Positions 11,985-23,396 of a stretch of DNA of 64,000 nucleotides are shown here, piece by piece. Within the stretch, counting starts at the first letter, position 1; the number at the start of each line of letters is the position of its first letter. Below the pieces are notes generated by a model. The model was given only the letters and a program-made list of their open reading frames with translations. It had not been told where the DNA came from and searched no databases. The position numbers and the translations under genes are program-made. This stretch comes from Dromiciops gliroides (Eukaryota > Chordata > Mammalia > Microbiotheria > Microbiotheriidae): the NCBI RefSeq assembly GCF_019393635.1, contig NC_057862.1:480814669-480878668 (forward strand), written 5' to 3'.

Positions 11985-12860
11985 ACTATAACTTAACCCA
12001 ACAGTCATTATCCTGCCTCTATTTGAAGACTTCTAAGGAAGGAGAACCAATCATTTCCTGAAGCAGCACATTTCACTTTGAACAGCCAGGATTTTAAAGA
12101 AATATTTCCTGACTTGAAGCCTATATTAATCTCTTTGAAACCTCCACCAATTTCTCCTGATTCTGCCCACTGGGGGTAAGTGAAACAAGTCTAAACTTCT
12201 CATTTATATTACAATTTTCTAAATACTTTAGGAATTACATTATATACCTAATAAGTTTTCTTTTCTTTTCGCTAATTATCCCTATCTTCTTCAAGTGCTC
12301 TTCATATGATTAGGAATCAAGAAACTTCACAATCCTGGATGGCCTCCTGTGGATGTACTTCAAAGATTATAAATGTCTTTCCTAAAATGGGCACCAAGAA
12401 AGATTTTAAAAAGTAGACTTCAGAAGGAATATAGATATACTATATTTTTTTCTTCTTGCATTTTTAATATACCACAATATCTCATATTTTAATAACATAT
12501 TTAACAACTCATGTTGAACTTGAAGTTCACCAAAACCCCCAAATATTTTAGACAAATTGATATCTATTATTCACCCATCATGTAATTATTAAATTGATTA
12601 TTTGTGCCCAAACCTGATATTTCTACATTTATTCCTATAAAATGTATTTGTATTTGATTCCATCCAATATTCGACTACGTCAAGATGTTTTTATTTTTGG
12701 ATTTTGATTCTGCTATCCAATACATTACCTATATCTCTCAATTTACTGCCATCTCTTAATTTGATAAGTGTTCCATCAATGTCTTTTTTATGGCAATTAT
12801 AAAATAGCACAAGGTCAAGAAGAGAATACTTCAATGCTGTACTGGAGTTCTCCTACAGAA
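11985..12860 (-). mobile_element. CR1/L3-type LINE fragment
   Basis: Read in antisense this is a long CR1/L3 remnant. Landmarks on plus are 'tttgaagacttctaaggaag', 'cctgattctgcccactgggg', 'atcctggatggcctcctgtg' and 'tcaatttactgccatctctt'. They occur in the order expected for the reverse-transcriptase region. It is heavily decayed. Related short pieces lie at 6.6, 15.4, 40.2, 42.7 and 63.9 kb. Confidence 0.65.
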
Positions 12861-13149
12861 TGAAATTGGACCATGAACTCTTTGAAGTTGAACTTCCAAA
12901 CAGGTTTTTATCCACATACTTATATTATCATTTAATTTATCTCTCTGTCATATCCAGAAATATTTTAAAAGATTATGACTTTTTGGTAAAAACTAGACAA
13001 ACTATACCTCAGCATTCACTTCATCTAATGACATTTAATTTACATGATGAAAATAAACATTAAACTGAAATGTACAATTATTTCCTTAAGATACTTTATC
13101 AATTATATGTACAATTTTCAATGTAGTTTTAAAAAATTGTATAACCTGC
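12861..13149. other. AT-rich unassigned DNA
   Basis: No family, RNA or convincing frame is seen. A 67-residue open frame here is AT-rich chance sequence. Confidence 0.4.
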
Positions 13150-14995
13150 ATAAAATTGTTTGCCTTCTTGTTGATGGGGATAGATGGGGGAAAGAGAAAA
13201 TTTGGAACTCAAAGAGCACCTACCCAGCAAAACTGTGTATAATCCTTCAGCAGAAACAATGGGTATTCAATGAAAGAGAGGACTTTCAGGAATTCTTGAT
13301 GAAAAGACCTGAGCTGAGTAGAAAATTTGACTTTCAAATATGGTATGCTACAGAAGCATAAAGAATGAAACATGAACAAGAAACCATAAGTGATATTAAA
13401 AACTTAAACTATTTACATTCCTACAGGGGAAGAAGATGTTCGTAATTCATAAGAACATTCTTGTTATTAGGGCTGGTGGATGGAGTATATTTAGACAGAG
13501 GGCACAGCTGTGAGTTGAATATGAAGGGATGATATCTTTAAAAATAAAATTTAGGGTTGATGGAGGAATTTACTGGGGAAAAAGGAAAGGGAGAGGTGGA
13601 ATGGGGTAAAGTATCTCACATAAAAGAAGCAAGAAAAAGTTTATGGAGTGGAGGGGAAGATGGGAGAGGTGCTGGGGAGTAAGTGAAACTTACTCTCATC
13701 GGAATTGTATCAAACAGAATAACATACACACTCAATTGGTTATAGGAATATTTCTTACTCTGTAGGAAAGTAGGAGGGGAACTGGATAAAGCTGTGTGTG
13801 TGATAGAAGGGAGTGCAGGTTGGGGGAGGAAGAAGTCAGAAGCAAAGCACTTTTGAGGAGGGACTGAGTGAAAGAAGATAGAGAATAGAATAAATGACAT
13901 GGGGAGCAAATGGGATGCAGACAAATACAGTTAGCAATAGAAACTATGAAGAAAACAATTTGAAGCAAGTTTTTCTGATGAAGGTCTAATTTCTCAAATA
14001 TATAGAGAATATAGTAAAAATTATTAAAATAAGAGCCATTCCACAATTGATAAGTGATCAAAAGATATGAACAGTTTTCAGATGAAATAATCAAAGCTAT
14101 CTACATTCATATGGAAAAAAAATGTTCTAACTGACAATTGATTAGAAAGATACAAGTCAAAACTATTCTGGGGGTACTACCTCATTCCTACTGGATTGGA
14201 TAATAGGATAACAGAGGAAAATAACAAATGTTCTTGGGGACATGGAGAAAATGAGACATGAATGCATTCTTGTTGGAGTTGTTAACCAATTCAAACATTC
14301 TGTAGAGCAATTTTGAACTATGGCCAAAGGGCTATACAACCATGCATATTTTTTTTTTACAGTAATTCAACTACTAGCTTGCTGTACAAAAAGAGATTAA
14401 AAAACAACAACAACAAAATGTTAAAGGACCCATAGGTACAAAAATGCTTATGGCTGCCTTTTTTGGTACAAAGAATTTGAAATTGAGGAGATGCCCATCA
14501 ATTATGGAATGATTGAACAAATTGTGTAATGAGATTAGGATGGAACACTATTTTGCTATAAGAAATGATGAGCAGGATGCTCTCAAAAAAGACTGGAAAG
14601 ACTTAAATGAGTTGATGCAACATCAAATGTACTGTATACAAAGTAACAGCAATATTGTAAGATAATTAACTATGAGTGACTGTTATTCTCAGCAAATACA
14701 ATGATCAAGATAACTCTGAAGGACTTATGATGAAAAATATGATCCATCTTCAGAGAAAGAACTAATGTTGTCTGAATAGAGATTAAAGCATATTTTTTAT
14801 TTTATTTTTCTTGAGTTTTTATATCTGTTTTCTTTCACAATCTGACTAATATAGAAATATTATACATGACTACACATATATAACTTACATTAATTTTTTT
14901 GCCTTCTCAAGGGAAGGCAAGGGAGGAAAGAAGAGAATTTTGAACACAAAGTTTTAAAATGGACATTAATGTTTTCACATGAATTGAGAAAAAGT
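13150..14995 (+). mobile_element. L1 with most of ORF2 deleted (HAL1-like structure)
   Basis: 13,150-13,360 encodes the end of L1 ORF1 (decayed form of the 'P-A-K-L ... K-R-P-E-L-x-R-K-F-D-F-Q' block). The inter-ORF region follows to about 13,960. The sequence then jumps from the first bases of ORF2 ('gttagcaatagaaact') straight to late ORF2 ('tttttctgatgaaggtctaa'). It continues to the ORF2 end and the 3' UTR, finishing in an A-rich end at about 14,995. Endonuclease and most of the reverse transcriptase are absent. The copy at 38.7-39.9 kb has the same kind of structure. Confidence 0.8.
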
Positions 14996-15049
14996 AAAAT
15001 TCTATATAAATGAAAAAAAATCTGAAAAAAAACCATAATGTTTGTCAGT

Positions 15050-15365
15050 TTTGTTAGGACAATAGTGTTCCATTATAATCATATTCCATAACTTTTTCAG
15101 TAATTTCCCAATTGATGAACATTCCTCAACTTATAATTTTTGCTACTGCAAAAAGATAAATAAATATGTTTTGTCCATAAATATTAGGTCCCTTTCATTA
15201 AAAAATATCTCTTCAGGACACAGACATACTAGTGGTATTGCTAGTTCCAAAGGTATGCACAAATTTATAGCATTTTGGCCATAGTTCCAAGTTACTCTTC
15301 AGAATGATTGGATCATTTCAGAACTCCACCAATAGTGCATTAATATCTTACAATGTCAACTTCTT
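15050..15365 (-). mobile_element. Old L1 ORF2 C-terminal fragment
   Basis: Antisense of late L1 ORF2: 'ctagtggtattgctagttcc' and 'cagaatgattggatcatttc' on plus match the same block at 59.8 kb. It is more diverged than the other L1 pieces here. Confidence 0.7.
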
Positions 15366-15645
15366 CATGAAGCCATATTGACTCTTTGGAATCACTAATT
15401 ATATATATTCAGCAGCCATATTTTTAATTGTGCATTCTATAGTTTTCAGAAAATCGAAGGCAATCTCACTGACCTATAATGTGAAGATGCTGTTTTCTGT
15501 CTCTCTGTCTGTGTCTCTCTTTCTCTGTCTGTTTCTCTCTGTCTCTGTCTCACTTTTTCTCCGTCTGTGTCTCTCTCTAAAAACAGGAAAATAATTGTCC
15601 TATAATATGGTGATGCCTCTATGATTTTCAACAATCTTTCACATG
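15366..15645. repeat. CR1/L3 scraps and CT-rich simple repeat
   Basis: A CR1/L3 antisense scrap ('gaagccatattgactctttg') is followed by a pyrimidine simple repeat of 'tctctgtctctgtc' type at about 15,498-15,580. The CR1/L3-like match then appears to resume to about 15,640. Confidence 0.5.
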
Positions 15646-16255
15646 TCAACTTTTAACTCCCTCTTACAGTGGGGCCCTACTTGCAAGCTACACTATCCCA
15701 AGTTTCAGAGGGTCCCAGGTGTTTTGGTTTGAGGGAGGGCAGCTTTTTCTCTTGCCTGGCCTGTTTTCTGGTCTTAAAGCCAACTTGCTAATTAATCAAG
15801 CAGCAAAACATTTTGTGCTATGGTTCTTAGCTCTGATGATCCTGTGCCCCTCCCCCACCTGGGACTCCTGCTGCTCCAGATGTCTTTCTGGTTTCCAGCT
15901 GGGGACAAATAGCCAAATTCTTCCTTGGGTCCTGCAGACACCCCTGCATTTTAGACCCCCTGGCCAGCCATTCAGCCCTCTCACCCACATAAACAGTTCC
16001 AGAAGACACTGGTGCTATAGGTGATTTGGAGGCTCAGGGGCAAGTTTCTTTGCGGCAGCCTGACTGGGAACTGTGTAGGCATGATTGCAGGACTGGACTC
16101 TTCTTGCACCCCAGCATAGCCCCCTTTAAGCTGTCTTTGATTGGAAAATAATTTCAACTTGTCTTTTGTGGATTTCGCTGTTTCAGGGTGTTTTTTTTTT
16201 CTTTTTCGGGTAATTGTATCAGGAAATCTGTGTATTTAATGTCTTTCTTCTGCCA
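15646..16255 (-). mobile_element. L1 5' UTR fragment, 3'-truncated
   Basis: GC-richer than its flanks and matches, in antisense, the L1 5' UTR seen at 17.53-18.15 kb (+) and 20.88-21.51 kb (-). The L1 5' end is at about 16,255 ('agacattaaatacacagatt' on minus). The piece stops just before ORF1 would start. Open frames here are not host genes. Confidence 0.8.
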
Positions 16256-17530
16256 TCTATATCTAACTTTTCAAGAATTGTATTCATTTCCTTAACTTCT
16301 TTCTTGTTTAATTTTTGGTTAGATTTATCCAGTTCTGAGAGGAGCTGTTAAGGTCCCCCAGTAGGATATTTTTATTATTTATTTCCTCCCGTAGCTCATT
16401 CAAATTATCCTTCAAAAATTTAGATGCTATACCTTTTGGTGCATATATGTTATGTATTGATATGACTTCATTTTCTATGGCACCTTTCAGCAAGATATAG
16501 TTTCCTTCTTTATTTTTTAACTAGATCTATTTTTGCTTTTGTTTTGTTTGCAATCATAATTGCTACCCCTGCTTTCTTTGTTTCAGCTGAAGCATAATAG
16601 ATTCTGTTCCAGCACCTTATTTGTACTCTGTTTTTTTTTTTGTTTGTTTATTTGTGAGGCAATTGGGTTTAAGTGACTTAAGCAGAGTCACCCAGCTGGT
16701 AATTTTCAAGTGTCTGAGGTCAAATTTGAACTCAGGTGCTCCTGATATCCAGGGGCAGTGCTATATCCACTGTGCTACCTAGCTGAACATTTCTGTGTTT
16801 CATGAATACAATGTATTGTAGGATTTTTGTTTTTAATCCATTCTGCTATCAGCTTCGGGTTATTGAGTGAGTTCATCCCATTCATATTTATAGTTATGAT
16901 AATTAATTGTTTCTTTGTCTCCATGCTATTTTTCACCTGTTTATCCCCACCACTCTGAACTTCCACCCTCTCCCCTCTGACAAGTGCTTTATTTATGATC
17001 AACACCTTTTGCACTATCCTCTCCCTTGTATCAGTCCCCCTTTCTCCTTCTATTATCACAGTCCATTTTAAAACTTCCTTATAGGGTAAGATAGATTCCT
17101 AATTCCAACTTAGTGTGTGTTATTTCCTCTTTGAGCAAACTTTTATGAGAGTATGCTTTTAATCTTGGTACATCCCCCCCACCCAAATCATTCCCTCCAT
17201 TATGATTATGATAGTTCTTTTATGCCTCTTTGTGTGTATGTGTATGTGTGAGGGGGACAATTCATCCCATTCAATTTATCCCTTCCTTCCATGCAATTAC
17301 GCTTTGCTCTTTTACTGTATTTTCTGGGGTATTGTCCCATCAATATCATCTTATGACCACACCCTCTGTCCACATATACTCATTCTAATCATTCTTATAA
17401 TAAACTTGTTAAGATTTATAAATATTATCATTCCTTCAATATTACCTTATGAACATATCCTCTTTACAGATACTCCTAATTGCTCTAATAATTGCTCTTT
17501 TAATAAAGGTATTAAGATTTATATATATTA
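16256..17530 (-). mobile_element. L1 inter-ORF region and ORF2 endonuclease start
   Basis: Minus-strand frames show decayed L1 ORF2 endonuclease: an N-terminal block 'INMNGMNSLNNPKLIAEWI' (about 16,810-16,910), and further on the 'I-Y-A-P' and 'G-D-L-N' motifs (about 16,330-16,460). The inter-ORF region occupies about 17,060-17,530. It appears to be the continuation of the minus-strand L1 at 19.43-21.51 kb, separated from it by the plus-strand L1. A SINE interrupts it at 16,632-16,785. Confidence 0.75.
16632..16785 (-). mobile_element. tRNA-derived marsupial SINE
   Basis: Antisense full-length SINE with a T-rich tail at the left and a diverged core ('gtcacccagctggtaatttt'). It is inserted in the L1 ORF2 fragment. 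Confidence 0.85.
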
Positions 17531-19426
17531 TGGGGCAGAGCCAAGGTAGCAGAGGAAAGACATTAGACACACAAAGCTCCTGACACAATTACATCAAAAA
17601 CAGCTAAAAAAGAACCCCTGGAGCAGCAAAATCCACAAAAAGATGAGCTGAGATTATTTTCCATCCAAAGACAGATTAAAGAGGGCCGTGCTGGGCTGCA
17701 AGAAGAGTCCAAACCCATGATCATGCCAATACAGTACCACAGATATGCTATGCCAAAGGAACTTACCCCCAGTCCCCAAATCAGCTGCAGCAGCACCAGC
17801 ATCTTCTAGAACTAAGCTTATGGTTGGGTGAGAGGGATGAATGGCTGGCCAGGGGAAATACAGGGGTGTCTGCAGGACCTCTGGAGGAATTTGGCTATCC
17901 TGCCACAGCAGGCAACCAGAAAGAAATCATGAGTGGAGGGAGGCCCAGGTGGGAAAGGGGCTCAGGCTTGTCAGAAGCTAAGAACAACAACTGCACTCTG
18001 CTGCTGGTTAATTAGCAAGTAGGAGAACAGGCCAGGGAAAAGAAAAAACCTGCCCTTCCTCAAACCAAAACACCTGGGACCCTCTGAAGCTTGGGACAGT
18101 GTAGCTTAGAAATAGGGCCCCACTGTAAGAGGGAGTTAAAAGTCAAGTCCAAGATGAGGATTGAACAAATGGAAGCTAGTGACTTTATGAGAAACCAAGA
18201 AACAGTAAAGTAAATCCAAATGAATTTTAAAAAAATAGAGGGCAATATGAAATATTTCCTTGGAAAAACAACTGACCTGGAAAATAGATCCTGGAGAGAG
18301 AATTTGAAAATCACTGGACTACCTGAAAACCATGACTAAAATAAGAGTTTAGATGGCATCTTCCAAGAGATTGTCAGAGAAAATTGCTCTAATATTCTAG
18401 AACCAGAAGGCAAAATAGAAATTGAAAGAATCCACCAATCACCTCCTGAAAAAAATCCCAAAAAAGAAACCCCCCAGGATTATTATAGACAATTTCCAGA
18501 GATCATAAGTCAAGGAGAAAATATTGCAAGCTGTTAGGAAGAAACAATTCAAATACTGTGGAGCTACAAAAAGGATAAAATAAGACCTAGCAGGATCTAC
18601 ATTAAATGACCAGAAAGCATGGAAGATGATATTCCAGAGTGCAAAGGAACTGGGACTACAGGCAAGAATCATGTACCCAGCCAAACTGATTATAATCTTT
18701 CAGAAGAAAAAATGGGATCTCAATGAAAAAGAGCACTTTCAGGCATTTGTGATGAAAAGACCTGAACTCAATAGAAAACTTGACTTTCAAATACAAGATC
18801 CTGGAGAAGCATAAAAAGGTAAACAGGAAAAAGACATCAGGAGAGATATTAAAAGATTAAACCTTCCTAGATGGGAAGATAATAATTCCAACTCATAAAA
18901 ACTTTATCAGTATTAGGGTAGCTTAAAGGAATACACTTAGACAGAGGTCAAAGGTATGAACTGAATATGAATGGATGATATCTGTAAAAGCATTTATTTT
19001 TTATTTATCCTTGTTCTTTGTGGGGCAAGCAAGGTGGGGTGTCTTATGTCTGGGATTTGTTCGTGGGACCTCCTGAGGCCCAGGATGGTGCTTTATCCAC
19101 TGTGCCACCTAGTTAAACCATGAGAACATCTATAAAATAGGGTTGAGGGGTAGGAGGAATACACTGAGGCAGGGGGAAGGGGAGAGGTGGACTGGGGAGA
19201 GGTAGCTCACATGAATGAAACAAGAAAAAAGCTTATGGAAGGGACGGGAAGAGGGTGAAGGTGTGGGAGTGAGTGAACCTTACTATCATCAGAATTGTCT
19301 CAAAGAGGGAATAACATACATATTCTAGTGGTTATAGTAATATATTTTTTCCTAAGGGAAAGTGGGAGGGGAGGGAGATAAGGAGGTGGGGAGGAGAAGG
19401 GAAGCAAAACTTGTTGGAAGTATCCT
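17531..19426 (+). mobile_element. L1 with intact 5' end, ORF1 remnant, no ORF2
   Basis: Begins with the marsupial-type L1 5' start 'ggggcagagccaaggtagca'. The 5' UTR runs to about 18,145. ORF1 sequence then follows but lacks its first part. The RNA-binding and C-terminal parts are recognisable: a decayed 'L-E-N-R-S-x-R' block near 18,280, 'YPAKLIIIFQKKKWDLNE' at about 18,674-18,727, and 'KRPELNRKLDFQIQDP'. The inter-ORF region continues to about 19,426. It seems to sit inside a minus-strand L1. Confidence 0.82.
18986..19120 (-). mobile_element. Diverged, internally deleted SINE
   Basis: The head side 'ctttatccactgtgccacct' and a T-rich tail are recognisable, but the core between them is scrambled or deleted. 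It is inserted in the plus-strand L1. Confidence 0.6.
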
Positions 19427-19455
19427 CTCGTGTAAGAATGTAAACAGTTTAACCT

Positions 19456-19606
19456 TTTTTTTTTTTTTAAACAGGGCAATAAGGGTTAAGTGACTTGCCC
19501 AGGGTCACACAGCTAGTAAGTGTCAAGAGTCTGAGGCCAGATTTGAACTCAGGTCCTTCTGAATTCAGGGCCGGTGCTTTATCCACTGCACCACCTAGCT
19601 GCCCCC
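19456..19606 (-). mobile_element. tRNA-derived marsupial SINE
   Basis: Full-length antisense SINE with T15 tail. Flanking direct repeat 'acagtttaa' at about 19,446 and 19,608. Inserted in L1. Confidence 0.9.
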
Positions 19607-19786
19607 TACAGTTTAAACTTTTAATGTCCCTCATGATTTCTTTTGCCTGTTTACCTTTTTATACTTTTCCAGGGTCTTGCATTTGAAAGTCAAATTTTCT
19701 ATTCAGTTCATATGTTTTCATCACAAAAGACTGAAAGTCCTCTTTTTCATTGAAATCCCATTTTTTCCTCTGAAATATTATACACA

Positions 19787-19924
19787 GTTTTTTTTTTGGG
19801 GGGGGGGGAATTGGTGTTAAGTCACTTGCCCAGGGTCACACAGCTAGTAAGTGTCAAGTGTCTGATGCTGGATTTAAACTCAGGTATTCCTGAGTGCTCT
19901 ATCCACTGTGCCACCTAGCTGCCC
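19787..19924 (-). mobile_element. tRNA-derived marsupial SINE
   Basis: Antisense SINE with a T9G10 tail region. The flanks 'tatacacagtttt' and 'tatactcagtttt' form an imperfect target-site duplication. Part of the head is deleted. Confidence 0.88.
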
Positions 19925-20560
19925 TGCTTATACTCAGTTTTGCTAGGTAAGTGATTCTTGGTTGCAGTCGCAGATCCTTTGCCCTCTGGAATATAATATT
20001 CTATGCCCTCTAGTCCTTTAATGTAGATGCTGCTAGATCTTGTTTTATCCTTATTGGAGTTCCACAGTATTTGAATTCCTTTTTTCTAGCTGCTTGCAAT
20101 AATCTTTTCCTTGACCTGGGAGCTCTGGAATTTGGCTATAATATTCCTGGAAGTTTTTCTTTTGGGATCTCTTTCAGGAGGTGATCAGTGGATTCTTTCT
20201 GTTTCTATTTTGCCTCCTGCTTCTAGAATCTCAGGGACATTTTCCCTGACAATTTCTTGGAAGATTATGTCTAGGCTCTTAATTTGGTCCTGGTTTTCTG
20301 GTAGGCGAATGATTTTCAAATTATCTCTCCTGGATTTATTTTCCAAGTCAGCTGTTTTAATAAGGAGATATTTCACATTGCCCTCTATTTTTTCATTCAA
20401 TAGGATTTGCTTTACTGTGTCTTGGTTTCTCATAACATCACCAGCTTCTATTTATCCAATTCTGATTCTTAGGCAATTATTTTCTTCAAATATCTTTTTT
20501 ATTTCCTTTTCTATTTGACTTTTCAAGCTGTTGACTTTATTCTCATGCCTTTCCTGAATC

Positions 20561-20655
20561 ACTCTTTTGTCTCCCCTAAAAGATGACAAAATTAACAGTT
20601 TTGAGCTGGGAAATTATTTAGAAATCATATAGATCAAATATTCCAAGCCCCCAAA
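20561..20655. repeat. Foreign segment in L1, near-copy of 29,864-29,957
   Basis: Inside the L1 ORF1 antisense lies 'ctaaaagatgacaaaattaa' and following bases. They match 29,864-29,957 at nearly every position (about five to seven differences over about 95 bp, by eye) in the same orientation. At 29.9 kb the sequence continues as an old MIR-like repeat, so that site looks like the source and the L1 like the recipient. Confidence 0.75.
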
Positions 20656-21508
20656 AGCATTCTTTCCTCCGTCTCTCAAAATCTTCCTTCTATCTCTCCT
20701 ACTTTCTTTTCAAAAGCCCTTTTGAGAGCTTCCATGGCCTGAGACCAGTTCACATTTTTCTTGGAAGCTTTGGATGTAGGGGCCCTGAGGTTGTTATCAT
20801 CTTCTGAGGGTACACATTCATCTTCCTTGTCACTGGAGAAACTTTCTATAGTTCTTAATGTTCTTTGCTTGCTCATCTTTTACTTGACTTTTAACTCCCC
20901 ACTTGGGGGCCCTTCTTCTAGGCTACACTACTGTTCCCAGCTTCAGAGGGTCCCAGGTATTTAGGTTTGTGGGAGGGCAGGTTTTTCTCTTGCCTGACCT
21001 ATTCTCTGGTCTGAAGATAACCTAAAGCCAACTTGCTAATTAACCAACCAGCAAAGCTGTCTGTGCTGTGGTATTTAGCTTTGATGATTCTGTGCCTCCT
21101 GCAGGTCAGGATTTCTTCCTGGTTGCCTGCTGGGGTGTGACAGCCAAATTCCTCCCTAGGTCCCACTGACATCCCTGCACTTTCCCACGCCCTCCCCTGT
21201 CCAGCTATTCAGCCCCCTCACATGACCACAAGCTCAGTTCCAGAAGACATTGGTGCTGCAGCTGATTCAGAGGCTCAGGGTTAAGTTCTGGGGGTGTGGC
21301 ATGCCTGGGGTGTCTATAGGTGGGATCTTGGGGTTGGATTTTACTCACAGCCCAGCACAGCCTCCTTTAATCTGTCTATGGCTGGAAAATAATCTCAGCC
21401 CGTATTTTTTGTGGGTTTTTTCTGCTCCAGGGGTTTTTCTATTGTTTTTTGGGGGGGTAATTGTTTCAGGAGCTCTGTGCATTTAATGTCTTTGGTCCAC
21501 CACCTTGG

Positions 21509-23208
21509 CCAGTTGGATTTTTTCAATTTCTATTTTACCTTGTGGTTCTAATATTTCAGGCAAGTTTTCATTGATAATTTCTTGAAAAATATTTTTCAGG
21601 ATTTCAGATAGTCCAATAACTCTTTTATTATCTCTCCTGGATCTAATTTCTAGATCAGTTGTTTTTCCAATGAGAAGTTTCCATTTTTTTTCTATTTTCT
21701 TTTTACTTTGATTTTGTTTTATTGTATCTTGTTGTCTCATAGAGTCATTAGTTTCCATTCAATTCATTTTAATTTTTAAAGTATTATTTTCTTCTGTGAC
21801 CCTTTTAACTTCCTTATCCATTTGGCTAAATCTGTTTTTTAGGGAGTTATTATCCACAGTAATTTTTTCTTTTTCATAGTTCTTTTATTATTTTTCTCTT
21901 TCCCTAATTTTTCTTCTACTTTTCTATTTTGATTTTTTTTTTTTAGTGAGGCAATGGGGGTTAAGCAACTTGCCCAGGGTCACACAGCTAGTAAATGTTG
22001 AGTGTCTGAGGCCGGATTTGAACTCAGGTACTCCTGAATCCAGGGCCAATGCTTTAACCACTGCGCCATCTAGCTGCCCCCCTCTAGTTTGATTTTTAAA
22101 GTCGTTTTTAAGCTCTTCCAAGAATTATTTTTCTTTTAGGCCTGGGACCAATTTGCATTTTTCTTTGAAGGAAGCGTCAAAGAACCTGTAGCCATTTTTA
22201 CTATTGGCCTCCTCTATGTTTATGCCTGGATTTTGCCTATCAACGTAGTAACTGTCAATAGTCAAACGTTTTTTGTTGTTTTTTTTTCTCATTGTTGTGC
22301 TTTTTTTTTGGGGGGGGGGGGATAGAACTTGATGTTTTTATTTGAGTTGGATGCTATTCCTAAATTTTCCCAAGGTTTGTGCTGAGGGTCTGGGTCTTAT
22401 TTGTGGTTTTCACTGGGTTTCAGATCTTAGCTGCTCACTTTTGCTGGGTTGCTAAAGTTAACAAAGTTTCTCTGGTAGCTGGACCTGGAGAAGTGATCTT
22501 GTTGGTTAGCCCTAGGCATGGGGCCTTGCTTCTGGGTTATTCTGTTAGCAGGGTCTCTCTGTTAGCAGGCCCTGGAGGAGTAACTTTGTTTCCAATATGA
22601 CTAAGTGCGTGTCCTGGAAGGTGAGGGCGGTTAGGGGAGAGGGGTTCCTACTGTGGTAACCAGCTAGTTGCTGTGGTAACCAGTCATTCTGTTAGCAGGC
22701 CCTGGAAGGGAAATTTTGTTGATAACTGCTGAGTCCCTGCTGCTGGTTTTCCTTGGAAACAGTCTTTTTGTTGGAAGTTCTCAGGGGTAGGAACTTGCTG
22801 TTGACCTGCTTGGGCAGGGCTTCACTACTGGTTAGTAGTGGGGTGGAAGCCTCCCTGATACCCTGATGATCCCCCCTAGCTGTGTGGTGCCTAGTGGGGG
22901 TCCCTGATAAGCTGCCCAGACTGCTCACCTTCTCAGGGAGCTGCTGGTGTGCCGGTTGGTGGAGTCTTATTGGTGGAATACCCCAAGCACAGAGCTTTCC
23001 TTGAGGCCCCCTGCTGTGAATTCAGAAGCAGTAGCAGTGGCTGTTGCTCCTGGTCTTCACTTCCCTGCCACCCAAGTAATACACACCTTTCCTGCTATGC
23101 TGGTAGGCTATTTCCCTGCTCCTGTGACATTTCAGAGGCAGTTTTATGTCATTTTGGAGGGGAAATCTGGGAGAGCTTCAGTGGTTTGCTTCTTCACTCA
23201 ACCATATT
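21509..23208 (-). mobile_element. Second L1: 5' UTR and ORF1 N-terminal half
   Basis: The 5' end lies near 23,208. A GC-rich 5' UTR (about 22,330-23,208) is followed leftward by ORF1 with the 'LEIRSRRDNKRVIGLSE' and 'IFQEIINENLPEILE' blocks (21,520-21,680). ORF1 stops where the next L1's 5' end begins, suggesting that L1 was inserted here. The 5' UTR carries three imperfect copies of a unit with 'ctgttagcaggccctgga' (near 22,466, 22,557 and 22,688 on plus). It is a different subfamily from the neighbouring copy. Confidence 0.8.
21931..22081 (-). mobile_element. tRNA-derived marsupial SINE
   Basis: Full-length antisense SINE with T12 tail. The direct repeat 'tttgattttt' (left flank about 21,927, right about 22,088) marks the insertion into L1 ORF1. 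Confidence 0.9.
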
Positions 23209-23312
23209 GACACAAGAACTTAGAAGTATTTTCAACCTATTTCCAAGTATTGTTGTGAGAGTCAAATGACATAATTATAAAACATTTAGCACGATGTCTT
23301 GCACATCATAGT
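23209..23312 (+). repeat. MIR/THER SINE, first part of the ERV landing site
   Basis: Old MIR-type tail: 'gttgtgagagtcaaatgaca', 'catttagcacgatgtcttgc'. The same MIR appears to continue at 23,553-23,571 after a SINE, and again at 27,135-27,190 after the ERV block ('ctatcaaaataattgttatt'). Confidence 0.65.
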
Positions 23313-23324
23313 TTCTTTTTCTTT

Positions 23325-23396
<72 letters not shown>

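Larger units (their letters stand above)
19427..21508 (-). mobile_element. L1 with 5' UTR and ORF1, two SINE insertions
   Basis: The 5' end is at about 21,508 ('ccaaggtggtggaccaaaga' on minus). The 5' UTR runs to about 20,880. ORF1 begins at 20,876 on minus (MSKQRTLRTIESFSSDKEDE start, a typical acidic N-terminus) and runs left. It includes a well-preserved RNA-binding block at about 20,185-20,433 with 'LENKSRRDNLKIIRLPE' and 'IFQEIVRENVPEILE'. ORF1 is broken by stops, by SINEs at 19,456-19,606 and 19,787-19,924, and by a foreign 95-bp segment at 20,561-20,655. Confidence 0.85.

Noticed and set aside
13616-14094. Two overlapping minus-strand frames of 102 and 120 codons
   Set aside because: They are the antisense of the purine-rich L1 inter-ORF region; the Ser/Pro/Leu-rich composition comes from that strand bias.
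15719-16024. 101-codon plus frame with hydrophobic stretches
   Set aside because: Antisense of an L1 5' UTR; the same frame type appears over the other 5' UTR copies.
22692-23269. Overlapping frames in GC-rich DNA suggesting an exon
   Set aside because: This is the L1 5' UTR in antisense; no splice or protein evidence.
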